64,000 bases of DNA, taken from the NCBI RefSeq assembly GCF_041146395.1, contig NC_091006.1, forward strand, positions 10,980,001 through 11,044,000, written 5' to 3'. This DNA is from Eulemur rufifrons. Its lineage: Eukaryota > Chordata > Mammalia > Primates > Lemuridae. Position 1 is the stretch's first letter. Each line of letters begins with the position of its first letter. Positions 11,473-23,562 of the stretch are shown here, one piece after another. The translations under genes were made by a program, and so were the position numbers. The notes beneath the pieces were generated by a model. It did not search any database and was not told where the DNA came from. It saw only the letters and a list, made by a program, of their open reading frames with translations.

Positions 11473-11800
11473 GGCTGGGCGAGGTGGCTCACGCCTGTAA
11501 TCTTAGCACTCTGGGAGGCCGAGGCAGGAGGATTGCTCGAGGTCAGGAGTTTGAGACCAGCCTGAGCAAGAGCAAGACTCCGTCTCTACTAAAAATAGAA
11601 AGAAATGATTTGGACAGCTAAAAAAAAATAATATATATATATATATATATATATAGAAAAAATTAGCCGGGCATGGTGGCGCATGCTTGTAGTCCCAGCT
11701 ACTCAGGAGGCTGAGGCAGGAGGATCGCTTGAGCCCAGGAGTTTGAGGTTGCTGTGAGCTAGGCTGATGCCACGGCTCTCTAGCCTGGGCAACAGAGTCT
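11473..11800 (+). repeat. Alu, strepsirrhine type, with (TA)n linker
   Basis: Dimeric Alu whose linker has expanded into a TA run (about 11630-11655). The right arm ends abruptly at GGGCAACAGAGTCT with no A tail. Confidence 0.9.
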
Positions 11801-11984
11801 AAGTAGCCTGTGTCCCACCCCTCCAATCCTATTTCCACTCTTTTTGTCCCTAGAGATAGTCACTTTGAGGATTACTGCATTAAAAATTCCAGTATTTATC
11901 AAAATCCAGGGTCTATCATTCCCTTGCATGCCAAAATAAATTCCTGTATAATTTCAGAGAACAGTCAGCTACTAGCTTGTTCAA

Positions 11985-13735
11985 CTGGCTACTCTACTTC
12001 TGATTTCTGATGCTAAATGCTGAAGGAACAAGACCTTTTTTTAACCGGCTTTGGTAATGGTGATGTGTGACTGAATTCCCATGCTTTCCTTTCTTACTAA
12101 AAGTAACTCACAGAAGTGGAAGATTTATCTCTTCTTCAACTCTTGAAACAATTCCAGGAAGTGAAACTTTGTGCATTGCTTTATAAAGCTGCTTTGGGGA
12201 ATCTTTTCAGGAGAAGACTTAAGATTTTTGCTCTCGTTTCCTGTTGTAGTAATGCTCTACCAATCATCATCAATTCTTGCTGCATTCCACCTTTGCAATA
12301 TCTCCCAATTATCTATTGCCGCATAATAAGCCACCCCAAAATGTACCATAGAACAACTGTTGCCATAGAACAACTGTTTTGTTATACTCATATAGATTCT
12401 ATGGTCAGGAATTCACAAGGGTTTAGCAGTGATGGTTTGTTTGTGCTACACGATGTCTGGGACTCAACTTGGAAGTTGAAAACAGTTGAGGGCAACTCAA
12501 ATGGTTGAGAGCTAGAATCGTCTGTAAGTTTCTTCACTCATGTGTCTGCTGCCTGCACCGAGATCCTTTGAAGGCTGGGCTCAGTTGGGAAGTGGTGACT
12601 GAAGCACTGACATGTGGTTTTTACGTGTGGCTTGGGCTCCCTCACAGCATGGCAGCCATACGATAGTTGAACTTCTTACTTGGAAGCTCAGGGATCCAAG
12701 AATGAGAGTGTCCCAACCAAGGAGGAAGAAGGTGCATGGCCTTCTCTAACCTGCTCTGAGAAGTCACTTAGCTCCCCTTCCACCACCCTCTAGGGGTTCA
12801 TTTTCCTTCAACCACTATTGGTTAAAGAAGTTAGAAATCTGCTCAGATTCTAGGGTAGGGACATACATCCCCACTTCTCAATAGGTGTGTCAAAGAATTT
12901 ATGGACATATTTTAAAACCACTGCATAATCATATACATTCATTCAACTGATTGAATTTCAACATATAAACTACATGAAATTTTAAAACTCTATTTATAGC
13001 TAGAGTGTTTATCTTTATTGAGATATTTAGAAGTGAATATTGATTGAGGTGTTAATTTGAATGACATGGGTTTTTCCTGTTTGTTCCCCACACACACAAA
13101 CATTGATCACACCCAAGTTTAGGGATGCCAGAGATGACCGTGAAATAGGCATTCCACTGTTTGGCCTTGCAAAGGCCAATTCCAAAGCTGAACCCACAGA
13201 ACAGATTTTGGTTGAATACCATGGCTACAATCGTAATTCAGTGCATCTTTCATATGTGATCTCTCTGAATCGTCAAAATTTCCTAATCATGAAGGTTTTA
13301 TTAGCATTCCTATCGTGGAAAGAAGGAAGGAACTCAGTAACTCACTTGTCTAAGATCACACAGCTAGAAAGCAGCATTGCTGGGCGTATCAGTGAGGCCC
13401 TGGCAGGGAACAGATGGCAACTCAAACAGAGTCACATAAAAGTGCTTTTTAATTAACTGCTAACAAAGGTGTTGTCCATGGGCAGCAAGTTCAAGAAACC
13501 AACAAGGAAAGGTAAGGCGCCATCTGTAGGCCTGGGGGACTGGGGTGGGGGAGGATGGGGAGAAGTTTCTAGAATTTTCTGGAAATTCATGGAAGAACCC
13601 GGGAGCAGGAGCTGGAGAAGGCTGCCTAACAGGACCTGTGGCTTTTGTAAGGGGTGTCCAGGGGCATTAAAGCCGCTCTTTCCTCCTGCCCCATCCCCGA
13701 GGCCCACAGGGAGTAAAGGGTGGAAGAAGGGGGCC
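11985..13735. other. Intergenic, old repeats
   Basis: 12310-12870 resembles an ancient interspersed element (CTATTGCCGCATAATAAGCC through GGTCAGGAATTCACAAGG) not assigned to a family. 13310-13390 contains a reverse MIR trace (AAGATCACACAGCTAGAAAG). Nothing gene-like is supported. Confidence 0.4.
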
Positions 13736-13739
13736 TAGG

Positions 13740-14345
13740 GGGGGCGATCGGAGAATACCCAACCCCCTGGCTCGCTGATCACGTGCACTGCCGCACTCCC
13801 ACCGGCACCCATGCTCAACCGCAGAGCCAACTTGCGGGCCACGGTCAGTCTTAGCAACCAGCGGTCGGTTGCCATGGAGACCTCGAGACCTGCGCGGCCC
13901 GAAGACGCGGAGCCGCGGCGCGGGAGCAAGTGCGCAGGCGCGCGCTGCGCCGCCAGCCTCCACTCAGCGCAGCTGCCGGGATCGAGGCGGGACGCCGCGT
14001 GACCTGCCCGGCCTGGAGCGGGGGCGGACGGCGGCTTCTCGGTTCCTAGTGCCCGGAGCGGCAGCGTCGGGTGGCCGGAGCCAGCGCCTGGGGAGCGGCT
14101 GCATCCCAGCGGCCTCTCCTTGGCCTGGCTGGCCGGTCGGAGGCGGGGCTGCCGAGTACCAGGTCCGGGGGAGGGGCCGAGCGCAGTTTGCGGCAGATTC
14201 CCGGACACGTGTGAGCACCCGGGGCCGGCTGGGGGAGGAGGGTCTTGGGAAAGTGCGAGGCCTCCTCCTGCAGGCCAGCCACGGAGGGGGCAGCTGGGAT
14301 CTCTGAGCTTGGCCGATTTCACGGAAATCTGACCTCATTCTCTTG
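13740..14345 (+). promoter_or_regulatory. PNMA8A: PNMA8A CpG-rich promoter and 5' UTR exon
   Basis: A CpG-dense block lies directly upstream of the PNMA8A coding exon. It contains an RFX-type core at 13868-13881 and, just upstream, an inverted half-site TTAGCAAC near 13850. A candidate 5' UTR intron runs from a GTGAGC donor at 14211 to the CTTGCAG acceptor ending at 14356, leaving about 80 nt of leader before the coding ATG. The transcription start is not visible. Splice sites are inferred from consensus alone. Confidence 0.65.
13868..13882 (+). promoter_or_regulatory. RFX X-box-like site upstream of PNMA8A
   Basis: GTTGCCATGGAGACC, an exact 15-mer also found at 42289, 44448 and 48775. The first half-site (GTTGCC) is a perfect RFX half-site and the second (GGAGAC) is imperfect. 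It also includes a Kozak-like ATG that opens a 42-codon upstream ORF ending at 14002. Confidence 0.65.
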
Positions 14346-14436
14346 TGACCTTGCAGGGTTAATGTTTGGGCAGCCCACGTCCCCCCTGTAGACTCTTTAG
14401 TGCACGTGAGATTAGATCCGCTAAGTGTCCAAGACC

Positions 14437-16231
14437 ATGGCCATGAACCTTCTGGAAGATTGGTGCCGGGGGATGGAAGTGGATATCCACAGGTCCCTGT
14501 TGGTCATAGGCATCCCAGAGGACTGTGGACATGCAGAAATTGAGGAGACATTGAATGGGGTCCTCTCTCCCCTGGGCACATACCGCGTGCTCAACAAGAT
14601 CTTTGTGAGGGAGGAGAATTCCAAGGCTGCCCTCATCGAGGTAGGCGAGGGGGTGAATCTGAGCGCCATACCCCGGGAATTCCCAGGAAGGGGCGGTGCC
14701 TGGAGAGTGGTCTGTAGAGACCCCACCCAGGATGCTGAGTTTTTAAAAAACTTGAACGAATTCCTGGATGCCGAGGGGCGCACCTGGGAGGATGTGGTCC
14801 GCCTGCTCCAGCTCAACCACCCCGCGAGGTCCCAGAACCAGAATCAAACCTCAGAGAACTGGGCGGAATCTTTGGGTGTGCTCTTGGGCGCGGTGGTGCA
14901 AATCATTTTCTACATGGATGCTGAGATCCGCAGTCGGGAGGAAGCGAGGGCTCGGGAGGCTGCTGAGTTCGAGGAGATGACAGCCTGGGCTTTAGCAGCA
15001 GGGAGGAACGTCAAGAAGGAGCCAGGGCTGGTTGCAGAGGCGGGCTCTGCCTTGAAGGTGGAGAACCCCAACAACTGGAATGAGGTAGAAAACCAGGGTG
15101 ATCCTCCCAAGCCTTTGGTTCGCAAGGCTGGAGCTAAGACTCGCTCCAGGAGAAAGAAACAGAGAAAAAACCCCAAGCAGGAACCAGTGCCCTGGAAAAA
15201 ACCCAAAGGCAACCACTCCAGCAGCTCAGCCTGCTTGGAGGATCCTGGCGCTGAAGGCATGGAGATCTCAGAATCTCTCAAGAGCAACAAAAAGCCCTGC
15301 GTGAAGCAGGAGGAGGTGGCTTTGAAGAAGCCCCTGGCAAAATGTGTCTGGAAGTCTCCCAGAGCCCCCCCTCTGGAGGCCCCTGCAGCAGCCGAGAGCT
15401 TTGGCGCTGCCTCCGAGTCAGACCAAGATGGCGCCCAGGAGAGCCCCCCAAAGAAGAAGGCCATGGGCTGGGCCTCTGCAAAGAACCCTGCCCCCATGAG
15501 AAAGAAGAAGAAGGTGAGCTTGGGCCCTGTCTCTTATGTCCTTGTCGACTCCGAAGATGGCAAGAAGAAGCCGGTGATTCCGAAGAAGGGGCAGGGATCG
15601 AAAAGGGATGCGTCAGCTCAGAAGGCCCCTCGCGGCCCGCGGCCCACTGAGTCACCAGCTTCAACGTCCAGGGGGCCGAAGGCCAAGCCAGAAGGCTCTC
15701 GTCATGACGCCAATGGTGAGAATGACAGCAGAAATGATTGGGATTGTGTCAACAAGTATAGGAGGTGGGCGGAGCGGAGTGGCTGGTGGGGGCAGAGGAG
15801 CCCAAGGGGGTGGCGGGTCAGCAGGGTGATGAGCAGGACCCCAATTCATTGGACACACCAGTTGAGGTTTTAGAGGGTCAGAGCCCGGACCACCATCCTG
15901 GGAGCCCCTGAGGGTCAACACTGGGGACACCTAGCAGGCAGGAGGTGGCAAAGCAAACCCACCCACCAGTCTTTTATTGATTAGTGACACTGTAGTCATT
16001 CTGTCACTCCATCTGACCGTCTCCCTCTGTACGAATTTAATGCTTTGGGGTTAATGTTGTCTGGCCAGGTATGTGGCTTTAAGGGTGAAGTTTTCTGGAG
16101 GCCTGGTCGACGGGGATGGAAATGTTCCAGGACTCAGAAGGTCTTAGGAAGTAAAACGTTTCCTAATGACACCTTCTCTGCTTCCCCTCTTGAGCTGTTC
16201 TGATTTATCCACAGAATCCAGAAAGCTTTGA
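14437..16231 (+). CDS. PNMA8A: PNMA family member 8A (PNMAL1); coding exons 14437-15715 and 16215-16231
   Basis: A neuronal-type PNMA protein derived from a Ty3/gypsy-like gag, with no established molecular function. The start is ATG 14437 (MAMNLLEDWC, good Kozak). The in-frame GTG at 14425 is not needed. Residues 1-125 form the PNMA N-terminal domain, with LLVIGIPEDC at 21-30, IPREFPGRGG around 78-87, WRVV and an EGRTWEDVVRLL motif near 113-124. A second helical acidic segment lies at about 140-190 (SREEARAREA). The rest is Lys/Arg-rich and disordered, with a basic cluster at 237-244 (SRRKKQRK) and possible SUMO sites (VKKEPG). The long frame does not end where it first seems to. A GTGAGA donor at 15716 and a pyrimidine-rich CCACAG acceptor ending at 16214 join to give a last exon encoding ESRKL-stop, which resembles the end of the human protein as I remember it. 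The product is 431 residues, against about 439 in human. Confidence 0.93.
15716..16214 (+). other. PNMA8A: Intron near the 3' end of the PNMA8A coding region
   Basis: Donor AATG|GTGAGA and acceptor TTTATCCACAG|AATCCAG, preceded by a strong pyrimidine tract (CTTCTCTGCTTCCCCTC). Reading through the donor would add about 52 residues of low-quality sequence to position 15873. Splicing instead adds a five-residue conserved tail. Confidence 0.8.
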
Positions 16232-16890
16232 TTTGGGGCACCACCCGTACCTGAAGAGTTGAAAGAAGACCAAGGAAGAAGTTCCAAGGCAGGAGCCAAA
16301 TTTTCTCTTGTCACTGGATGAAACAAGACTTTTGACTCTTTTAGGGACCAGTTTGTAGATATCTGACTCTCAGAGGTAAATGGTAGGTGAGATCTTAGGT
16401 GGGGGGTGTGGGGAGGGCGGTATGGCTCTGTGCCCTTCTCTCTGCCAAGCATGCTTTTTCACCTCTTCCTCCACTCACCTTCAGAGGCAGGAGAGTTGCT
16501 AAGTGGATTGGGAAAATTCTAGAACATTCATTCCCCTTTATGCATGGGAAGGGTCCCTGTTACACTTAACCATGTTCAGCCTTTCTTCCCAATTCCCTGC
16601 TTCCTCCTTGGACTCCTGCATGGTCAGTGACCTCTGCAGGGCCTGGGATTTTGAAAAGCTGGGCGGCCATTTTGGCCCTTCCAGCCTCTCTCCTGTGACC
16701 AGCAGGTAAGTTAAGCCAGGGCGTTCGATGCATACGTGGCTGGCTTGCTCTTTTAGTCAACTGCCATCCTCTAGTCATCTAGCCAGAAGGTGGTAAGGTC
16801 CCAAGAGTTGGTTTTAGGGGAAAAGAATGTCTGCGTAAGCCTTGAAGTATTTGAGTTTTAGAGTTTGTTAATAAAAATGGCACTTTGATT
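16232..16890 (+). other. PNMA8A: PNMA8A 3' UTR with polyadenylation signal
   Basis: No other gene is visible after the stop at 16229-16231. An AATAAA at 16870-16875 is the first convincing poly(A) signal on the strand. Other signals follow (for example near 17984), so the true end is uncertain. Confidence 0.5.
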
Positions 16891-17189
16891 CCCATTTGGG
16901 GTGAGCCTCTCAGGAAGCCTCTGGGGACAAGGGATGACTTGCAGGGGAGGACTCAGGCGTTCCTACATGTCCCGCTCTGCAGCTCAGATTCTGTCTAATG
17001 CATCCACCCACCAGACTGACACCATCTTTGAAGCTGAAGACCTCTTCTCGCATTACAGTAAGAGGGGAAGAAATCTTTTAAAAATTAGCTAATTTTAATT
17101 TCTGCCCTCTGAATTTAGATGCTAAATTAGACCAGACTACCATGTGTCATTGTGTGTGCATGTGTAGGGGAGAGGGCAGGATCCCCGAG

Positions 17190-17460
17190 ATCAGTGGTTT
17201 CCGGACTGTATCCTGGGGAGTCCCCAGGCATCCACAAAGATCTAATCCACATCTATTTTTCTTGTGTGCTTTCCAAAAACTGTGAAAAATGACGACTCAG
17301 ATATGTTGTAAACCAAACCAGTCGCACTGAAAACTGTCAGAATATTACCTTGCGTTCATAGATGAACTTGTTTTCGTACAGGTCTCGAGTTAGTTGTTTC
17401 TGTGTGTTGAATTTCCTGTAAATGTGACTCTGCTAAGAAAGGTTGGAAGTGAAAGAAATC
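17190..17460 (+). mobile_element. hAT-type (MER1-like) fragment, uncertain
   Basis: Begins with TCAGTGGTTTCCGGACTGT, resembling the CAGTGGTTCTCAAACTGT terminus of Charlie/MER1 elements, followed by GGAGTCCCCAGGCATCC. The far end was not located. Confidence 0.4.
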
Positions 17461-18470
17461 CAGTCCTGTGCATGTCCTATAATCCGACACTCTTGAAGAA
17501 AAGCTTCCTTTTGTAATTCACACGCCTCCCCCTGCTGTGATTCTTCAGTCATGTGATAGCAAGTAAATGTATTAATATGACGCAAAATAATAATATATTC
17601 TGTCATAGAGTTTTAGCCCTTGTAAGTTTTCAGAGTATCTTTTCTGACTTCAATCTTTGTGATAAAAATGTGAACACAGTTGTTAGATGTTGTTAGTGAT
17701 TCAACTTTAAAACCAATTTCTTTGTGACAATTTCTTTCAAAAACCTGGATGAGTCTAATTGAAGATAACAGAAAAAGAATAGTTTCCATTCGCAGCTACT
17801 CAACCTGTGTGCGTCAAGGTTTTCCTTGGGTGTGTGCAAGGCAAGACCCGGAAGTGGATTGGACTTTCAAGCTGCTAGAAGCCTGCGACTGCCCAGCCTC
17901 CCGATTTGAAAATCTGGTCCTCTGGGGCTTCATTGTGTTAGCAGATTGACACCGTGATTATTAAATGTAAGTGTACCCACATAAAATAAAGTTCAGCAAA
18001 TTAATCGTCCTGTTTAGCCTCTTTTATAAATGGAGATTGCACGGACTATTTATTTTGAGAAAAAGGTTCTGCTGCGAAACAACACGAACTCCTGGACCTC
18101 CAGCCGTACACAAGTGGTTATCAGACTTGGATTTGAGCTTTACGGACTGTTAATTTTCCATGAGACAAGAAGCCCTTTCTCCTTTTTGCTGTGGCCTTCC
18201 ACCACTGGGAAAGGATCTCCCACAGATGTTAGGGTTTCTAGGTAACTGGTGATGTAAATTACCTGTAAGTGCTGGTTTATTTTTATTTCTTTATTATTTT
18301 TTTTCACCTTTCATTATTCCCAATGCTGGTTTAGTTTTAAAAGCAGCTGGAAGATGAAAACCCTTCCCTCCTCTCCCATTCCCTCAGACAGAAGCTGAGG
18401 TCTCTTAGCTAAAAATTTAGTTTTCTTCTGCCCAAGGTTTCCCTCCCCATCCCACCCCCACCCCCAACAA
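17461..18470. other. Intergenic, nothing recognised
   Basis: Short overlapping ORFs of 60-71 codons with no family resemblance. An AATAAA lies near 17984. It could be distal PNMA8A 3' UTR or unique intergenic DNA. Confidence 0.35.
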
Positions 18471-18479
18471 AGGGACTCC

Positions 18480-18645
18480 TAAACCAGGGTGGTCACTATA
18501 TCAGTCACTTGGAATCTTTGTTTAAAATGCCATTTTGTGGCCCTGCCTGCTAAGTCAGAGTCTTGGGGTTGTCCCTGGGAATCTGCATCTTAAACAATTT
18601 CTCCTGAGAATTCTAGTGCAGACATAGGTTGGAGAGCTGTAGATG
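18480..18645 (+). mobile_element. MER5A-like hAT fragment
   Basis: GTCACTTGGAATCTTTG, TTTTGTGGCCCTGCCTGC, GTCAGAGTCTTGGGG and GAATCTGCATCTTAAAC follow the MER5A order. Confidence 0.6.
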
Positions 18646-19725
18646 GAATTGTTTAAACTTGGGGAAAGGGAGGAGGTACCCTTAGGGGTCAAGGTTGGGG
18701 TTTTGTGAAAGGTGAATGGAGGTTGTCGGGGAGGGAAGATGGAAAAGAGACCAAAAGGGAAGCTGGGATTTGAGACGGGGGAGCCCGTGGGGGACTGGAC
18801 ACACTGAGTAAAGGTTTGTTTATTGGGTCCTTCCCTCCCTCGCGCCCCATGGGAAAAGCCACGCTTGGCCAAGATGTTTAAGTACTTCCCACCATAATGG
18901 TCACTCCCCCTGCACCCAGGCCGTCAGTAAAGCCTGAAAGGCCCATGAGGCCTGAAGCAGGGATGGGGCACATGGCTCAGGGGAAGCCAGCTGGCTTCAA
19001 GGGAACCCCTCAGATAACATCTTGGGTGGTGGCAGCGTGACACTTGAGAGAGAGCTGCAGCACTGCCAGCAGGGCCCAAGGTCAAGTTTCCTGGTCTGTT
19101 CACGCTGACACTCAGGATTTATTGGCATCTGTGTGGCAGCCAGGAGCGGCAAGATTCTTGGCCTCCTGGAGCTTGACGTTCTGGTAAGGGGACAGACCTT
19201 ACCTAGGTCCAGGTGGCGGGACGTGCTCTGGGGGGGAACAAAGCAGGAGAGGGCGAATGTGAGCACAGTAATTCATTTTTCCAGCTGTGTTGGAATAAAG
19301 ACTCTCCTTCGATACAGTGTTAAATGTGCCATGGATTAGTAAGCCGGTGGCTTTGCGCTGCCTTGATGTTTAAACTTGCAGCCTAAGCACGTCCTCCCTG
19401 CCTACCTGGAGAAGCGGGAGAGCCTGACCCCAAGGCAGAATTTTCTTCAGCGTCTCTGCTGCTCGTCTGCTCCAGTTTCACTGTGATAATTATGAGTGAA
19501 CCTGAACAAATTCTGCTGGCATAATCTGGCATTAGAGATGATTTTTGTGCTTGTAAATCTGCGGTGCTCTCCTAATACCTCTTTGTGGGAAAGAAGTGAG
19601 TGGTGGTTAGTATTAAAAATTCAACACTGAGACAAAGATCCACCACGCTCTTCCCAGTCTTAGGATGTTTAATTTGAGCATTTTCTCTGATTAGAGGGTG
19701 AACAGTTTAACATTCTTACAATTTA
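18646..19725. other. Intergenic, nothing firmly recognised
   Basis: 18650-18900 is purine-rich. 19000-19340 has L2-like wording (CTTGGCCTCCTGGAGCTTG and TTCTGGTAAGGGGACAGAC). No gene is supported. Confidence 0.35.
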
Positions 19726-19729
19726 AGTT

Positions 19730-20320
19730 GCCAAGAAAATTCTAAAACAGACAAGGAAAGAGGATGGATCTTGTGGGACGTTAAAAGATATTATAAAAAT
19801 GTGTCGTGAATCCGCAACAGCAGACAGAGCAGAACAGAAGGGCCAATTCAGAAATGGACACGTAGATTGGAAAATTTCATTTAGTGGTTTTGCAAATCCA
19901 TGGGGAGAGAGAGATTATTTAACAGATGGTGTGTGGCAGAGGTGGGAGCAGGGGCCGGTTTTCTTTAGAAAAGAAAATTTCCAGGTAGAGCAAAGAATAA
20001 AATATAAAAAATAAAATTTACAAAAGTTATAGAAGAAAATACAGGTGAATCCATTGTTCTGGCTCAAGGAAGGCTTTTCCAAACAGGATACAAAACCTCG
20101 GGGCCATTAAAGGAGGAAAATGAAATCATCTGGCAACATAAAAATTAAAAACAATCTTGTGGCAAATGTCACTATAAAGGAGAAAACAGACACACTTGAA
20201 AAATGCTCCCAATACATATTAATAGAAAAGAGCTAATTTTTTAACTTTCTTAAGAGCTCATTCAAATTAATAAGTTAAAGATAAAAACTTAATAGAAAAA
20301 TGGGCAAAGGGAATCACATG
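19730..20320 (+). repeat. L1 ORF2 fragment, degraded
   Basis: AGGCTTTTCCAAACAGGATA, GTTAAAGATAAAAACTTAAT and AGAAAAATGGGCAAAGG are degraded L1 ORF2 wording. There is no long open frame. Confidence 0.5.
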
Positions 20321-20322
20321 CA

Positions 20323-20640
20323 GGCCGGGCGCGGTGGCTCATGCCTGTAATCCTAGCACTCTGGGAGGCCGAGGCAGGAGGATCACTCCAGGTCAGGCAT
20401 TCGAGACCAGCCTGAGCAAGAGCGAGACCCTGTCTCTACTAAAAATAGAAAGAAATTAGCCAGACAACTAAAAAATATATATAGAGAAAAAATTAGCCAG
20501 GCATGGTGGTGCATGCCCGTAGTCCCAGCTACTCGGGAGGCTGAGGCAGAAGGATCGCTTGAGCCCAGGAGTTTGAGGTTGCTGTGAGCTAACCTGACAT
20601 CACAATACTCTAGCTTGGGCAACAGAGTGAGACTCTGTCA

Positions 20641-20671
<31 letters not shown>
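20323..20671 (+). repeat. Alu, strepsirrhine type, with 30-base A tail
   Basis: Full dimer starting GGCCGGGCGCGGTGG. Poly(A) lies at about 20642-20671. An imperfect duplication (ACATGCA) flanks it. Confidence 0.9.
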
Positions 20672-20673
<2 letters not shown>

Positions 20674-20999
20674 ACATGCACCACTGAAATGGTGAGCTTC
20701 CTCATATCAAAATGAATGCATATCAAAACAAGGTAGCCTTTTCCACCTGATGGGCAAGTCTTTTTACATCTTGTGTATTCTTTGCTAGCAAAGGTATTAG
20801 GAAAAGGCAGCTTCCTAGAGCAAATCTGCTTGCTTAAATTGATGCCAACTTTTTGGAGTGTTTATTGATTGATCCTTGACAACTACAACTAAAATTTTAA
20901 ATGAACACAAGTGAACCTGTGTTACTGTTATTTTTACAAAAGATCAGTATGGTGGTGCTACTTCGGAGGTGGGATTATAAACCATATATTTTTAATTAA

Positions 21000-21348
21000 C
21001 TTTTTATTTTATTTATTTATTTATTTATTTATTTATTGAGACAGAGTCTCACTCTGTTGCCCTGGCTAGGGTGCCGTGGCGTCGGCCTAGCTCACAGCAA
21101 CCTTGGACTCCCAGTCTCAAGCGATCCTTCTGCCTCAGCCTCCTGAGTAGCTGGGACTACAGGCATGCGCCACCATGCCCAGCTAATTTTTTCTATATAG
21201 TTTTAGTTCAGCTAATTTCTTTCTATTTTTAGTAGAGACGGGGTCTCGCTCTTGCTCAGGCTGATCTCTAACTCCTGAGCTCAAACGAACCACCCGGCTC
21301 GGCCTCCCAGAGTGCTAGGATTACAGGTGTGAGCCACGGGGCCCAGCC
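21000..21348 (-). repeat. Alu, minus strand, with (TTTA)n tail
   Basis: Reverse-complement dimer with a TTTA microsatellite tail (about 21005-21038). The target-site duplication TAATTAACTTTTTA lies on both sides. Confidence 0.9.
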
Positions 21349-22795
21349 CTAATTAACTTTTTAATATTTACCTACATTAAAAAATACAACAGCACAGAAT
21401 TTTAAAAGCACCCAAATGCATTATTTAATTCAGCAATATTAGCCACTGTTGTCAGAGGAACTCATTCTCCCACATAATGCAGTAATTTTTTCTGTTTACC
21501 GATTTGCACTTTTGTGACAGTATGAGTGATTACGAAGATTAGAAAGCTGTGCTGGTCTGTGCTAACTAACGTTCACCACAGGGCACGTCCAGGCCTGTAA
21601 AACTGCACCCACGTGTCCTGGGTCTACACCGCACATCTGTCCCACTCAATTAAACATCGGGCATGGCTGTCACAGACCCGTTGGGTCCTGGCTCTTGTCC
21701 AGGCCTAATGGCCATGTAATAGCAAGAGAATGCATGACAGGTCTCTGCATGACAACGTGGCATTAGGGATATCTTAGTGCTCAGTGTAAGATTTCGTGTT
21801 TCTCCTATGACTTCTACATTTTTTGATAAGGAGAATGAGGAGTTAAACAGAGTTAATGGTCCATTATGAGACCATATTTCCTGCGACTTCACTGTCAAGC
21901 TCTGGATCCATTTAAATTGAAGTGTATCCTGGGTTTGCAAGGCAAGCAAACTGTTGAACAATTGTTACCACATGAGAAGACATGAAACTTTCTAGAAAAA
22001 AATGTACTGGGTAGAGGTTACCGCGTGACCTAAAAAACGTAGTACATTAAAATGTACATAAACATATTTTAATTCATTTAAAAGGACAGAGTCTGTGCTT
22101 CTAACCACTGAAAAGATAAACTGTAAATTTTGAAAAATATTAGCAGCATAAATAACAAACATGGGGCTAACTTCCTTAATTTACCAAAAGCTAATATGAA
22201 ATAATAATTAAAAAAAAAAAACCAGACAAGAAAATACACTAAGGCAATGGAGAGTTTAGAGAAAATAAGTGAAAATGGCTAATAAGTATGTAAAAAGAAA
22301 GATGCTCAACCCCGTTTCTATTTTAAGAATTAAAAATTAAGAGCAATGAATTACAGTTTTTCACCAATCCAAAATTTAAAAGATTGGATAAAACCCACTG
22401 CTGGTGAGGCTGTGGAGAAATGGGCAATCTCGCAATCTGGAAATAATCTGAATGCCTGCGATTTCAGGACTGATTAAATAAATTATTGTAGACATCTTTA
22501 TGAAAAGATATCATGTGCTGACGTGAAAGGATTCTAAACTATCTTACTAATTGAAGAAAAAAATTGAGAGGATGTATATGAAGATCACATTTGTTTCAAG
22601 ACAAAAAAGATTTGTATATAAATGCTGGTACATGAATACTTCATTTCTGTGGGAGTGATACATAAACAAACAGTAATAAGAAACTCTAACTGTTGTTATT
22701 TTGGGGAGAGGGACTAGGGAAAAGAGACTCTCACTTTTCATCCTGTGCCTTTGAATACTCCTAGAATCTTTCAACCACGAACAATAAATGTATTT
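21349..22795. repeat. AT-rich DNA with degraded L1 fragments
   Basis: 22340-22560 contains L1-like GGATAAAACCCACTGCTGGT and GAGGCTGTGGAGAAATGGGC. 21600-21970 is unassigned and holds a 103-codon minus-strand ORF without family resemblance. Confidence 0.4.
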
Positions 22796-22799
22796 ATTT

Positions 22800-23555
22800 A
22801 TTTAAAAGTAACCAGAGAGAGTGCAACTACTTTGGAGAACTGTTTGGAAGTTTCTTAAGAAGTTAGACATACCCTTAACATATGACCCAGCCATTCCACT
22901 CCCAAGTATTTACCCAAGAGAAATGAAAACATGTTCAGCAAAGATGTGTACATGAATGTTCATCGCAGCATCCTGATTCGTAATAGCCCAGATCTGGAAA
23001 CAACCTAAATGTTGTCCCACATTTTATTCATCCATTCCTCAGCTGATGGGCATTTGGGCTGTCTTCACATTTTGGCTACGATGAATAATACTGCTATGAA
23101 CATTCGTGTACAAGTTTTTGTGTGGGCGTATATTTCTCTTGTAAGTATAACTGGGTGTGGTGCCATCCATCCAAGGGAAAGTTACCCAACAATAAAAGGG
23201 AATGAAGTCCCGATACAACAATATGGATGAAATCTTGGTTTTATGCTGAGAGGAAGAAGTCAGGCACAAAAGATATACACACCCTGTATGATTCCATTTG
23301 CAAGAATTTCTAGCACAGGAAAAACTAATCTATGATGGAAAAAATCAGAACAGTGGTTTCAGGAGGAGGAAGGGCTTTGAATGCAACGGAGCTGAGCTCT
23401 TCGGAGTGGTGGAATGTTCCGTGTCTGGGTGGTGGTTGCACAGCTGTCAAAATGAGTTTCTGTCAAAACTCGTCAAATTGTATGTACACTTGAAATGTGT
23501 GCATGTCACTGCATGTAAATTATACTTCAATAGAAGCTATTTTTACAATGTCACC
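22800..23555 (+). repeat. L1M 3' end with an inverted internal segment
   Basis: Plus-strand L1 wording (CATATGACCCAGCCATTCC, then AATAGCCCAGATCTGGAAAC) is interrupted at about 23010-23160 by minus-strand L1 wording (CAGCTGATGGGCATTTGGGC and ACTGCTATGAACATTCGTGT). Plus wording then resumes (CAATAAAAGGGAATGAAG and on to TATACTTCAATAGAAGC). All frames are broken. Confidence 0.65.
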
Positions 23556-23562
23556 GAAGGTC

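Noticed and set aside
13735..14322. 195-codon minus-strand ORF in the PNMA8A promoter
   Set aside because: CpG-rich composition keeps all frames open. There is no domain, and it overlaps the 5' UTR exon.
14910..15497. 195-codon minus-strand ORF
   Set aside because: Antisense frame of PNMA8A.
14425..15873. PNMA8A as a single 482-codon frame
   Set aside because: It needs a GTG start and reads through a good splice donor. The ATG at 14437 and the spliced last exon fit the family better.
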